A stretch of DNA of 64,000 bases from JAAOZP01 sp038848185. GTDB lineage: Archaea; Thermoproteota; EX4484-205; JAAOZP01. Numbering within the stretch: position 1 is the stretch's first letter; every line of letters begins with the position of its first letter. Under the pieces are notes generated by a model that did no database searches, had not been told where the DNA came from, and saw only the letters and a program-made list of their open reading frames with translations. The DNA lies in NCBI GenBank assembly GCA_038848185.1, contig JAWCNV010000010.1, positions 3,188 through 67,187 on the forward strand, written 5' to 3'. The position numbers and the translations under genes are program-made. This document shows positions 55,958-63,866 of the stretch, in pieces.

Positions 55958-56986
55958 TTGCTAGACATCCATCATAAGGACGGGCTCCTGAAGGCTCTGG
56001 AAGGCTTTAAGACATTTACCTTAGAGAACGAGGCGGGGTCAACAGTTGTAACTGAATATGGGGCTAGAATACTGGGGGTATTTGCCGGAGGACGATCGAA
56101 CCCGTTTTGGGTTCAAAGAAACCTGAGGGAGTTAGCCGGCAGAAAAGATTGGAATATTGGTGGCAACAGGCTTTGGATCTCTCCGGAAAGAAACTTCTTC
56201 TACAGGAAGCCAAGTAACTTTGAAGAATGGTTCTGCCAGCAATCACTTGACCCTGGCAGCTGGCGGGTCGAAAGCTCCAGCAAGAGTAGCGTTACGCTGG
56301 AGGAAGAGCTAGAGCTCGAAGACCTTTTCAACGAGACTAAGATTAGCCTCTCCTTATCTAGACAAGTTTCATCTTCAGGAATTAGGGTGAAGAAAGGTCT
56401 AGATTGCATCAAACTTAAGGTTAGGGAAGCAATGTTTGTAAGAGGCTGCCTCAAAAACGGTATAAACCTGTGGACCCTTACGCAGATACGGCCAAGTGGC
56501 ACAGTGTTAACACCGACGTGCCCAAAAGCTAAGCCGATACATTATTTTAGTAAGATACCTAGAGATAGGCTGAGGATCTCTCGAGACCATGTTTCATTCA
56601 AGATAGACGGGATGGCTGTCTACAAGCTTGGAATAATGCCGGAGAACATGGTTCAACCGGGCTCATCAAGCATACTTTACTACGTGGAGCATGGGGTTAA
56701 CGATGTTTTCCTTATTTCGATGAAAACCATGATGGCTCCTGTGAGCCAAGAGGAGTGTCTGGATGTGGCTAGGGCTGATCCTTCAGGCCCAAGAGGATGC
56801 GTACAATCCTATAATTCTGGTTCAGACCTAGGATTCGGCGAAATTGAACTGCACTTCAAGCCTGCTGTAAAGGTTAAGGATTCCTGGATATCTTATGCTG
56901 ACTATAATATAGATGTTTTCGCAGGCAAACGTGGAGAGGTATTGAGAATCTTGAGGAAAACTATTCCAAAGCCTTTCCTCTTCTGA
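55958..56986 (+). CDS. Galactose-mutarotase-fold protein (DUF6786-like)
   Basis: A 342-residue protein that begins with TTG. Seen are TEYGARILGVF, NPFWVQ, a GGNRLWISPERNFFY segment and a late Asp/Glu-rich FGEIELHFK stretch. These resemble aldose-1-epimerase-fold proteins of the uncharacterised DUF6786 type, often encoded beside glycosidases. The assignment is from pattern only. It lacks a signal peptide. It lies convergent with the GATase gene and close to ThuA and GH97 genes, so a sugar-related job is plausible. Confidence 0.6.
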   Translation: MLDIHHKDGLLKALEGFKTFTLENEAGSTVVTEYGARILGVFAGGRSNPFWVQRNLRELAGRKDWNIGGNRLWISPERNFFYRKPSNFEEWFCQQSLDPGSWRVESSSKSSVTLEEELELEDLFNETKISLSLSRQVSSSGIRVKKGLDCIKLKVREAMFVRGCLKNGINLWTLTQIRPSGTVLTPTCPKAKPIHYFSKIPRDRLRISRDHVSFKIDGMAVYKLGIMPENMVQPGSSSILYYVEHGVNDVFLISMKTMMAPVSQEECLDVARADPSGPRGCVQSYNSGSDLGFGEIELHFKPAVKVKDSWISYADYNIDVFAGKRGEVLRILRKTIPKPFLF

Positions 56987-57021
56987 AGACCTCAGATTCC
57001 AGTTTGATGAGACTGTTTTAA

Positions 57022-57834
57022 TTATTGGCTGTTGAAGTCGTGCAAAACGTATTTTATCTCGTTTTTCTCAACCCAGCATTCGAGTAGGTTATTGTTCTTC
57101 AACGGAATCCAGTTTCCCATAAAAGTTTTCTCAGAAGCTACTGTAAGGTTATCCACATCAGGGTTGAAGCACATTTCGAACACTGGAGAGTCCCCGTAGC
57201 ATATGGATTTTCCAGGGTTAGTTAAATATCTCGTAAATGCGTAAAGCTTCTCCCCGTCTGAGAATATTGTGTTCAGACTAGTGAATGGGGCTTCGAACCT
57301 GCTAGGCTTCTCTTCTAGAAATATTTCCATCAAGGTTTTTTCAACAGTCCTGAAAGCAGTGACTATGTCTTTCTCCTTCTCGATTAAGCTGAGCAGTAGG
57401 TAGAAATATGCTTCACTATCATTATAGCTTTTTACCAGCCCCCCATAGGAGCCGAGTCTCTTAATCACTTCATCAGGTATATTAATCGAACCATTATGCA
57501 CCAAAAGATAGTTTAAATAATGGAATGGCTGAGAGTTCTCAGGCGATATCAATTTTTCACGCGGCAATCCTCTAGGGTTACTGGCCTTCCTCACATGGGC
57601 AATTATTATCCTGCCCCTGGTGGATTTAACAACCTCCTCAAACCTGTCTTCCTCCTCATATACTGCTTTTTCAGACTTGAATACGATGGGAACCCGCCCG
57701 GCGTAGAAACCTATTCCCCACCCGTCTGACTGCTTACCCTTAACCGCCTGCTTAAAAATAGCACACTCCGCCTCCAGCAGATGGTTTTCAACACTACCGG
57801 TTCCAACGAAAATCGCGCCTAGGAGCCTACACAT
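57022..57834 (-). CDS. Class II glutamine amidotransferase domain protein
   Basis: A 270-residue protein that starts MCRLLG, with Cys2 as the N-terminal nucleophile. Further motifs are SDGWGIGFY, AHVRKAS and VHNGSI, the standard class II set, and NDSEAYFY. There is no fused synthase domain, so its ammonia acceptor or peptide substrate is unknown; such stand-alone proteins (YafJ/EgtC type) are often gamma-glutamyl hydrolases. A TATA-like box lies about 27 bases ahead of the ATG on the minus strand. Confidence 0.85.
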   Translation of the reverse strand: MCRLLGAIFVGTGSVENHLLEAECAIFKQAVKGKQSDGWGIGFYAGRVPIVFKSEKAVYEEEDRFEEVVKSTRGRIIIAHVRKASNPRGLPREKLISPENSQPFHYLNYLLVHNGSINIPDEVIKRLGSYGGLVKSYNDSEAYFYLLLSLIEKEKDIVTAFRTVEKTLMEIFLEEKPSRFEAPFTSLNTIFSDGEKLYAFTRYLTNPGKSICYGDSPVFEMCFNPDVDNLTVASEKTFMGNWIPLKNNNLLECWVEKNEIKYVLHDFNSQ

Positions 57835-57883
57835 AGCTCTGCATCTCTGTGAAACATTATTTATGCGTTTTCACGAGGATTCT

Positions 57884-58558
57884 TCAAATTCTTCCAGACA
57901 CCCACATGACCGCGTTCTTCAAAATTTTCAACACGTTTCTATTTCTGAAAGTAGGGTAAGTCTCGTGCCCAGGTCTAAAGTAGAAGACCCTGCCCTTCCC
58001 TACTTTCCATGTTAAACCCGATCTGAAAACCGCGCCGTCAGCTTCAAAAACCGAGATGAAAACCGTGTCCTGAGGCTTCGGCACTGCAAAGGGCTCACCA
58101 TACATCTCCTCGCTTTTTAAAACAAAGTCTTTAATCCCTCTGGCTATAGGGTGCTTCCTGTTGAAGACATGTATTAGCTCTGGTAAACCATCCTCCCTCC
58201 AGCTGCCTAAGCCACAGTCCGTGCCTAAGAGTGTCTTAAATGGCTTTGAGAAATGAGCTGAGTGCAAGGCTATGAAACCCATCCCGTTCTCCCTAACTTT
58301 TTTAACAATATTTTCAACCTTATCATCATTCACCTCGCTATGCTTCATGTGACCCCACCATACAAGTACGTCCACAGGCTTCAAGAGTTCTAGGCTAAGG
58401 CCCTGATCAGGATCGTTTAAACCGGATGCTCTTGCCTCCATCCCTTGAGAATTAAGGAAGGATGCGATAGCCCCATTTATGCCGTTTGGATAAGACTGTT
58501 CAGGCTCAGTCCTCTCAGACCATACTAGAACGCGTATTCTCCCTTTTTTAGACGGCAT
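57884..58558 (-). CDS. ThuA-like trehalose utilisation domain protein
   Basis: A 224-residue protein made of a ThuA (class I GATase-like) fold. It shows VLVWSERTEPEQ at the start, VDVLVWWGHMKH, MGFIALHSAHFSKPFKTLLGT and GRVFYFRPGHETYPTF. ThuA proteins are linked to disaccharide catabolism through keto-sugar chemistry, although the enzymatic role is not settled. It lies just downstream of the GH97 gene on the same strand (63-base gap), so a common role in glucoside use is possible. A TATA-like box about 27 bases upstream suggests it can be expressed alone. Confidence 0.85.
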   Translation of the reverse strand: MPSKKGRIRVLVWSERTEPEQSYPNGINGAIASFLNSQGMEARASGLNDPDQGLSLELLKPVDVLVWWGHMKHSEVNDDKVENIVKKVRENGMGFIALHSAHFSKPFKTLLGTDCGLGSWREDGLPELIHVFNRKHPIARGIKDFVLKSEEMYGEPFAVPKPQDTVFISVFEADGAVFRSGLTWKVGKGRVFYFRPGHETYPTFRNRNVLKILKNAVMWVSGRI

Positions 58559-58621
58559 GGTTAAGCCTGTCTTAACTTGGTAAAAAGTTTTTTGGAAACA
58601 TTTGCTCTTCTCTGCTCTAAT

Positions 58622-60565
58622 CTACTTGCTTAGGGGAGACAAGTGGGCTACGTAACCTCCGCCTGAAGCCATCTTCGCCACGAGCATATCTTTAGAAGAT
58701 ACTTCAAGCTTATACTTGCGGACTCTGTCAGGATAATCATCTGCGTCTGGAGCATCTTCAAAAATAAGTGCAACATACCTAGCGTCATCGAGGAAACTCA
58801 ATGGTATTTTGAGGGTTCTAGCCTCCCAGTTGGTCATGCTTCCTATGAACCAGTCTGAGCCATGCTTTCTTGCAATAGTTATGTACTCGCCGACCTCGCC
58901 GTTTATGACCTTAGTTTCATCCCATGTAGTTGGAACTATCTTCAGAAACTCTAGACCTGGTTGGCCTCGATAATTATAGGGTGAGTCGCAGAGGACCTGA
59001 AGCGGGCTCTCATATACGACTAGCATTGCCAGCTGATGGCAGCGTGTACCCATTACGAATGGAGCTGTGCTCTGAGGCTTGAAGGTTGTCTTAGTTGCGT
59101 GGCGGAAACCACCCGGAGTAAAATCCATGGGTCCTGCCAGCATTCTTGTAAAAGGTATTGTCGCAGTATGTTCGGGAGTGACAAGGTCACTCCACTTGTT
59201 ATACTCATTACCCAAAACTCCTTCACGCGTTATCAGATTGGGGTATGTTCTTCGAAAGCCGTCAGGCTTATACGCACCGTGAAAATCTACGATCAGGTGG
59301 TGTTCAGCAGCCTTTCTAACAACCCTATGGTAGAAGTTTACCATCTCCTGGTCATCGCGATCCATGAAGTCTATCTTAACCCCAGCAATTCCCCATTTCT
59401 CGTAGAGCGGAAATGCTTCATCAATCTTTCTCTCAATATCTTTCCAGTAGAGCCAGATTAGTATTCTAACATTCCTTTTCCCAGCAAACCTGATGAGTTC
59501 ATTAAGATCTAGCTCTGGAATACTTTTCGTGACGTCTGCATTCGGGTTATTAGGCTCACCGTACCATCCTGCGTCTACAAGCGTGTATTCAAAACCCATT
59601 TCGGCAGCAAACTCCACGAAATACTTCATTGTTTCAGTATTCATCCCTATTTTGAACTTCGCGTCAGGAATATAGCCGCCGCACCACCAATCCCACGTTG
59701 CCCTACCGGGCTTAATCCAAGAAACATCTTTTATTGCGCATGGCTCGTTGAGGTTCAGGATAATGTTGGACTCTATGAGGTCACCGGGCTTCTGCCCAAT
59801 CATGATTACTCTCCACGGCGAGTAGCGGGGTGTTGTTGAACGCACTAAAACCCCTGGCTCATCCAGACGAGGTGAAAGAGTTGAAACAAGAGCGTAGGGT
59901 TTAACACCTGTCCCCGCAAGATACATTCCCGCCCAGTCAGTTATGTTTGCCTCAGCTATCGCAACCCATCTAGTCTCATCCACTTTAATAAGCAATGGTA
60001 ATCCTATTATTGAAGAAGGCAGTATTTGACTCAGAGTCTTCTTCTCGAAAACAGCCTCCTGAGAAGAAATGTAGGAACCGTAGTTTGCCATCCAAACAGC
60101 GTGGTTTGATGCGAAATGGAATTCTGAACGCTCGTTGACAAGCCTGAAAACCTCCATCCCCGGCTGCTTCGGAAGAAAATAGCGGAAAGCTACCCCATCG
60201 TTATAGGCACGGAAAAACAGCTCTAGGCTTCTATTAGGCTCCTCTTCCTCCTTAAGCCAGAGATGCAGCTCATTACACAGGTTTAAGACGTTTCTACACT
60301 TACCATGGACTGTCTGCCAACTCTCGTTTACTGCCCTCCTCTCCTCTTTCACCAAGACTAGGTTTCTAGCTAAAGGCGGCGAATCCTTGAAATCCACACC
60401 GAGCGGAGAGTCTAACAGTATCTCCTTATCCTTGAAGACAATCGAGTAGTATAGACGCTTACCAGAAGGATAAGGTTCAATCCTTTCTCTCAAAGAAATG
60501 TTAACTTTCACCTGTTCATCAGGAGATGAAACACTTGTTGATTGCAAACCTGGAGCCTGCTTCAT
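58622..60565 (-). CDS. GH97 alpha-glycosidase
   Basis: A 647-residue protein with the three-part GH97 layout. The N-terminal beta-sandwich (about 15-270) has LDSPLGVDF. The TIM barrel has GRATWDWWCGGY, YTLVDAGWYG, GVKIDFMDRDDQ with Asp399, and ITREGVLGNEYN. A C-terminal beta domain ends the chain. Asp399 is a candidate for the nucleophile of the retaining branch, whereas SusB-type inverting enzymes rely on Glu; this needs alignment. Most bacterial GH97 proteins are periplasmic, but here no signal peptide is seen. It likely acts on imported alpha-glucosides or alpha-galactosides. Confidence 0.88.
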   Translation of the reverse strand: MKQAPGLQSTSVSSPDEQVKVNISLRERIEPYPSGKRLYYSIVFKDKEILLDSPLGVDFKDSPPLARNLVLVKEERRAVNESWQTVHGKCRNVLNLCNELHLWLKEEEEPNRSLELFFRAYNDGVAFRYFLPKQPGMEVFRLVNERSEFHFASNHAVWMANYGSYISSQEAVFEKKTLSQILPSSIIGLPLLIKVDETRWVAIAEANITDWAGMYLAGTGVKPYALVSTLSPRLDEPGVLVRSTTPRYSPWRVIMIGQKPGDLIESNIILNLNEPCAIKDVSWIKPGRATWDWWCGGYIPDAKFKIGMNTETMKYFVEFAAEMGFEYTLVDAGWYGEPNNPNADVTKSIPELDLNELIRFAGKRNVRILIWLYWKDIERKIDEAFPLYEKWGIAGVKIDFMDRDDQEMVNFYHRVVRKAAEHHLIVDFHGAYKPDGFRRTYPNLITREGVLGNEYNKWSDLVTPEHTATIPFTRMLAGPMDFTPGGFRHATKTTFKPQSTAPFVMGTRCHQLAMLVVYESPLQVLCDSPYNYRGQPGLEFLKIVPTTWDETKVINGEVGEYITIARKHGSDWFIGSMTNWEARTLKIPLSFLDDARYVALIFEDAPDADDYPDRVRKYKLEVSSKDMLVAKMASGGGYVAHLSPLSK

Positions 60566-60643
60566 CTACCGCTCATCATGCTGGACGTATTCAAAACCTG
60601 TATTAAAATCTAAGCCACTCAACAAATTACTTTAAAACAGTAA

Positions 60644-60654
60644 GTTTTTATATG
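60644..60654 (+). promoter_or_regulatory. TATA-like box for the 88-residue membrane protein
   Basis: GTTTTTATATG lies about 29 bases before the ATG at 60678. Confidence 0.5.
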
Positions 60655-60677
60655 CCGGCATCAGTTTTACAAATATC

Positions 60678-60944
60678 ATGGTTGAGCTTGTATCTATAGT
60701 AGGGCTGATAATAGGGGTTGCAATAGGCTACGTTATAGCGAAGGCTCTTAAAGTCGCCATCATAGTCGGGCTGATAATAGTTGTTTTAGCATACTTGGGG
60801 GTCACGGTTGTTTCGAGAAGCCAGTTTGAAGACTTCCTAAGAATCATAATGCCAGCACTCGAATGGATCAAGGCCTTCATAGAGTCGTCGCAATTGTTTG
60901 CAATAGGCCTGTTAATCGGGTTCGCAATCGGGCTTCTAAAGTAA
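60678..60944 (+). CDS. Small FUN14-like membrane protein
   Basis: An 88-residue hydrophobic protein with glycine-zipper spans (IGVAIGYVIAKALK at the start, LLIGFAIGLLK at the end), a central span and an amphipathic stretch with FEDFLRIIMPALEW. Glycine spacing and length resemble archaeal FUN14-domain proteins, whose role in prokaryotes is unknown. It is monocistronic with a leaderless-type promoter. Confidence 0.6.
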   Translation: MVELVSIVGLIIGVAIGYVIAKALKVAIIVGLIIVVLAYLGVTVVSRSQFEDFLRIIMPALEWIKAFIESSQLFAIGLLIGFAIGLLK

Positions 60945-61061
60945 AAATAAACATCATTTGATTAAGACATATTTCCAAGCATCGGGTTTTAGTTTAAGCA
61001 GTTTCTAAAAACCTCAGACTACACTGCTTTATGACGGTGTGCATACTCATAGCCATTTGGC

Positions 61062-61079
61062 AGCACATTATAATGTGCT
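61062..61079. promoter_or_regulatory. 18-bp perfect palindrome
   Basis: AGCACATTATAATGTGCT is a perfect palindrome without a spacer, about 190 bases ahead of the ABC operon start. A two-fold symmetric protein binding site is the simplest reading; a hairpin would have no loop. Confidence 0.5.
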
Positions 61080-61164
61080 ACTCTGGTTTAAGCACTTAAT
61101 GTTTATATGTTTATTAAACAAGTGAATGTCGGAATTCGACGTTTAATCTTCTATTTAAACATAT

Positions 61165-61197
61165 CTTTCAGAATCATTTCAGAATTGTTTCTGAAAG
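61165..61197. promoter_or_regulatory. Inverted repeat with extra half-site (candidate operator)
   Basis: CTTTCAGAA (61165-61173) and TTCTGAAAG (61189-61197) are perfect inverted copies 15 bases apart. A further TTTCAGAA lies within the spacer. It sits about 30 bases before the TATA-like box at 61224, where an activator or repressor could act. Confidence 0.45.
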
Positions 61198-61269
61198 GTC
61201 CAGACCCATAGACCATCACAACACTTATATCTCTCTAACGGGAGAACCCCGAGGGGTGATGTTAGGGAT

Positions 61270-61644
61270 ATGAATATGAGGGTTGAAAACCCTGATAAGA
61301 ATTACAGGAGAAGAATAATGGTGACAGTGCTACTGATCAGCATTATCTTCTCCTTAAGCGTAATAATTGTCATAGCTGTTCACCTTTCTGAACGCAAGGA
61401 AGCAACTAGTGCCCGCGGAGTATGGCGTTACGCGTCTGTAAGTGCGGACAGAGGAGCAGACGGGAAATTGTATAACATTTACCATGGGTATGGTTACGCT
61501 CCGCCCTGCACACCTATGCCAGTCCAACAGTTACCCAGCTACAATCATACTTCAACATATGCATGGACAAGACAGCGTATTAAAGTATATATTAATAATC
61601 AGTGGGTAGATGATCCTCCTGAGCTATACGTAGACATACCTTGA
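61270..61644 (+). CDS. Small single-span extracytoplasmic protein, first gene of ABC operon
   Basis: A 124-residue protein with a basic N terminus, one span at about residues 16-38 and an outer domain rich in Tyr, Pro and Trp (HGYGYAPPCTPMPVQQLP). No family is recognised. A GAGGGGTGAT ribosome binding site precedes the ATG by about 10 bases. Its stop overlaps the TTG start of the next gene, so it belongs to the exporter operon. It could be an exported substrate or an accessory subunit. Confidence 0.6.
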   Translation: MNMRVENPDKNYRRRIMVTVLLISIIFSLSVIIVIAVHLSERKEATSARGVWRYASVSADRGADGKLYNIYHGYGYAPPCTPMPVQQLPSYNHTSTYAWTRQRIKVYINNQWVDDPPELYVDIP

Positions 61645-62582
61645 GGACTCAGCTTCTCCTTCTTCTTTTTTTATTTTTCTCGTTGCTCTTAATGTCGCCT
61701 GAGCGTTCCAGTGCCCAGGTCAGGTTTGACTGGATTAAACCAGGCTCCTACGCAGTCTACGAGTTGAGCACCCTCTTCCTCGTCAAGCTTAATGAAACCA
61801 GTTACTGGTATTATCTTTCTTCTGAGGATTTGCGCGAGCTTTATCCTGAGGCCACTATTGCCCACTACGGCTTCGAGATTCTTGAGGTTGAAGATGGGTA
61901 TGCCCTGCTCAGAGTCTGGCTTAACGAGAGCATTGTGCTGCCACGGATATTCAACACCTCCAGCTTAAGCTGCCTAGTCTGGGTTGACATTGAAACCAGG
62001 GATCTTGTTGACAGGGAGACTGGCGAGGTCTGGGGTAAGTGCCCCTTCTGGATCTACCCGGATGAGGCTGGGAGGAAGGATGTGGTAGCTTTAACAGACT
62101 TCCTGGGGAAGAGGATAGTGTGGGACAACATAACGATATGGAGCGAGTGGGCTAAGAGCCACGGAGTAAAGGAGGCGTCTCTTGACCGGACTCCCATAGG
62201 ATACTTCAGCTGGTTCGATCATATTTATGCCGATTTTTATGCTGAAGAAACGCTATTCACTGCAGATAGTCTCAGTTTCGGCTTCATCCTCGGTTATAAT
62301 TATCATGTTGAAAAGGGTCTGCTTCTTTATGCTAGCTACTATGCAGACGATATCCTTATTAAAAAGTTTGGGATAATTATGTCTGATGGGAGCTTGTATT
62401 GGTATTACCCGGTTGAGGAGGGCTACCGCTCCGCAACGATGATGATCTGTGACACGAATATTCTTAGGGGTAGGGAGAAGAAGCGTGACGAATGGTCTCC
62501 AATACCTTTAGCAATAGCAGCAGTGGCAATCATACCTGTTGTCTACTACATCAGCCTAAGGAGGAGGTTGAAGCGGTCTTGA
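61641..62582 (+). CDS. Signal-peptide protein with C-terminal anchor, TTG start, ABC operon
   Basis: A 313-residue protein that begins at TTG in a TTGA overlap with the previous stop. It has a signal peptide (about 1-25), a beta-rich ectodomain (WIKPGSYAVYEL, ARLWLN-type strands, VWVDIETRDLVDRETGEVW) and a C-terminal span followed by RRRLKRS. The ectodomain recalls uncharacterised secreted proteins linked to archaeal ABC-2 exporters. It probably assists or is assisted by the exporter encoded next. Confidence 0.65.
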   Translation: MRTQLLLLLFLFFSLLLMSPERSSAQVRFDWIKPGSYAVYELSTLFLVKLNETSYWYYLSSEDLRELYPEATIAHYGFEILEVEDGYALLRVWLNESIVLPRIFNTSSLSCLVWVDIETRDLVDRETGEVWGKCPFWIYPDEAGRKDVVALTDFLGKRIVWDNITIWSEWAKSHGVKEASLDRTPIGYFSWFDHIYADFYAEETLFTADSLSFGFILGYNYHVEKGLLLYASYYADDILIKKFGIIMSDGSLYWYYPVEEGYRSATMMICDTNILRGREKKRDEWSPIPLAIAAVAIIPVVYYISLRRRLKRS

Positions 62583-63364
62583 GGAGGCTTCTCAGGGTTC
62601 TCGCTTGGGAGTTCAGGGATAGGAGTAGGATGCTGCTGATCATGGCGATGTATCTGACGCTTCTCTTCGCCCTGCAGCTTAACGCGTGGGGGCTCTGGCT
62701 CAGCATTATGACTTTCAGCATAGTGGATGATGTTCTTTTCTGCATGACTAGGACGCTGGTCGACCCCGTCGTCATGGTCTACAGGCTTGTCTCACCCGTG
62801 GTGGCTGTTTTAACCTGCGTCTGCTTCTCCCACGAGTATGAAACCAAGGTTCTCAGAAGCCTCATGCTTAAGCCTGTAGGGAAGACAACAGTATTCCTGG
62901 CGAAACTATTATACTTGGTTCTCGCTTCATGCTTGGCATTCGCCGCAGCCTCAGCCGTTTACCTAGCCTTAATGAGTCCTCGATCTTTAATGAGCATACT
63001 GTCCTCCAGCCTTCTGCCAATAGCCATCCTGGTTGTGGGTGCACACTACGCGGCTATTTTCCTTCTAGTGATATCTGTTGCGACACTATTCTCAATTGTT
63101 CTTCGAAACACAGCACTATCAGCAGGCCTATCTCTCCTCATAATCTACATACTGGACTACGTTGGCTCAATAGCCGTAAGCCTGCGCATACTCCCCCCAT
63201 GGAGCATATACCAATCCTTCTACGAGAACCTTTTCAATATTCATTTCCTTATTTCCAGCCCCTCCGTTATCTTTAACCTGGAGCCTTTGAAAGCGACTTC
63301 CCTCTCCATCATGCTTCTCGCCTTCTCCTGGCTAATGTTCACAAGGGTGACCGAATATGGTTAA
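62579..63364 (+). CDS. ABC-2 type permease
   Basis: A 261-residue membrane protein that starts at TTG 62579, again in a TTGA overlap with the preceding stop; the open frame extends upstream but lies inside the previous gene. Six spans can be traced. The LAWEFRDRSRMLL start and the SHEYETKVLRSLMLKPVGKTTVFLAKLL segment are typical of ABC-2 permeases of the NatB/ABC2_membrane type. It pairs with the ATPase that begins at 63844. Confidence 0.8.
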   Translation: MRRLLRVLAWEFRDRSRMLLIMAMYLTLLFALQLNAWGLWLSIMTFSIVDDVLFCMTRTLVDPVVMVYRLVSPVVAVLTCVCFSHEYETKVLRSLMLKPVGKTTVFLAKLLYLVLASCLAFAAASAVYLALMSPRSLMSILSSSLLPIAILVVGAHYAAIFLLVISVATLFSIVLRNTALSAGLSLLIIYILDYVGSIAVSLRILPPWSIYQSFYENLFNIHFLISSPSVIFNLEPLKATSLSIMLLAFSWLMFTRVTEYG

Positions 63365-63866
63365 GGGTTTAAGGGCTCTATCACTTTTCAGGTACCTGAC
63401 GCTCATCGTGGCTTTAACGTTTCTAACACTGGCTTCCGCCACCTACCTCAGAAACGCTTCAAACACTGGTTTAAGCGAGCCTTTGCATGGCAACATGCTA
63501 CCTTACGAAACTGTTTCTCAAGTCCGTTTTCTCACAAGCCAACAATATCACGTGTCCTTCACGGCAAGCAACGAGGATTTTGAAGGCGTATTAAAAATAA
63601 AATCCATAAATGGAGATTTCAGTTTAGAGAGGGAGTTTAAGCATTCTGTCTCTGTTGACTTTAGGCCCGTAAGAGGGTTCTACGTGCTGAACATAACAAG
63701 CCTGTGTGCAAACGGCGTTGGATTCGTCCTAAACATAGTTTGGGACGGCATGGAGCTTGAGGAGGATGTGATTTTCCCAAGCATCTACCTTAGCCTCGGG
63801 TTTATGCTTTTCTTCGTGGCGCTGGATGTTGTGGTGAGGACTGTTGAGAGAACTGGGGTGCGTTGA
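63357..63866 (+). CDS. Two-span extracytoplasmic accessory protein of the ABC operon
   Basis: A 169-residue protein with an N-terminal span (about residues 12-28), an outer beta domain (VSFTASNEDFEGVLKIKS...FYVLNITSLC) and a C-terminal span (LSLGFMLFFVALDVV). The start overlaps the permease end by 8 bases and the end overlaps the ATPase by about 23. I do not recognise a family; tight coupling indicates a subunit of the exporter. Confidence 0.65.
   Translation: MVKGLRALSLFRYLTLIVALTFLTLASATYLRNASNTGLSEPLHGNMLPYETVSQVRFLTSQQYHVSFTASNEDFEGVLKIKSINGDFSLEREFKHSVSVDFRPVRGFYVLNITSLCANGVGFVLNIVWDGMELEEDVIFPSIYLSLGFMLFFVALDVVVRTVERTGVR

Larger units (their letters stand above)
60945..61269. other. 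Intergenic region with palindromic operators ahead of the ABC operon
   Basis: This 325-base stretch has no convincing coding frame. It carries an 18-bp palindrome, a 9-bp inverted repeat with an extra half-site, several GTTTAAA/GTTTATA-type boxes, a TATA-like CTTATATC near 61224 and a GAGGGGTGAT ribosome binding site at 61251-61260. It looks like a regulated promoter region. Confidence 0.5.

Noticed and set aside
61259..61273. Upstream mini-frame of four codons with an ATGA overlap to the ABC operon start
   Set aside because: A good ribosome binding site serves the ATG at 61270, and a four-codon frame arises easily by chance.
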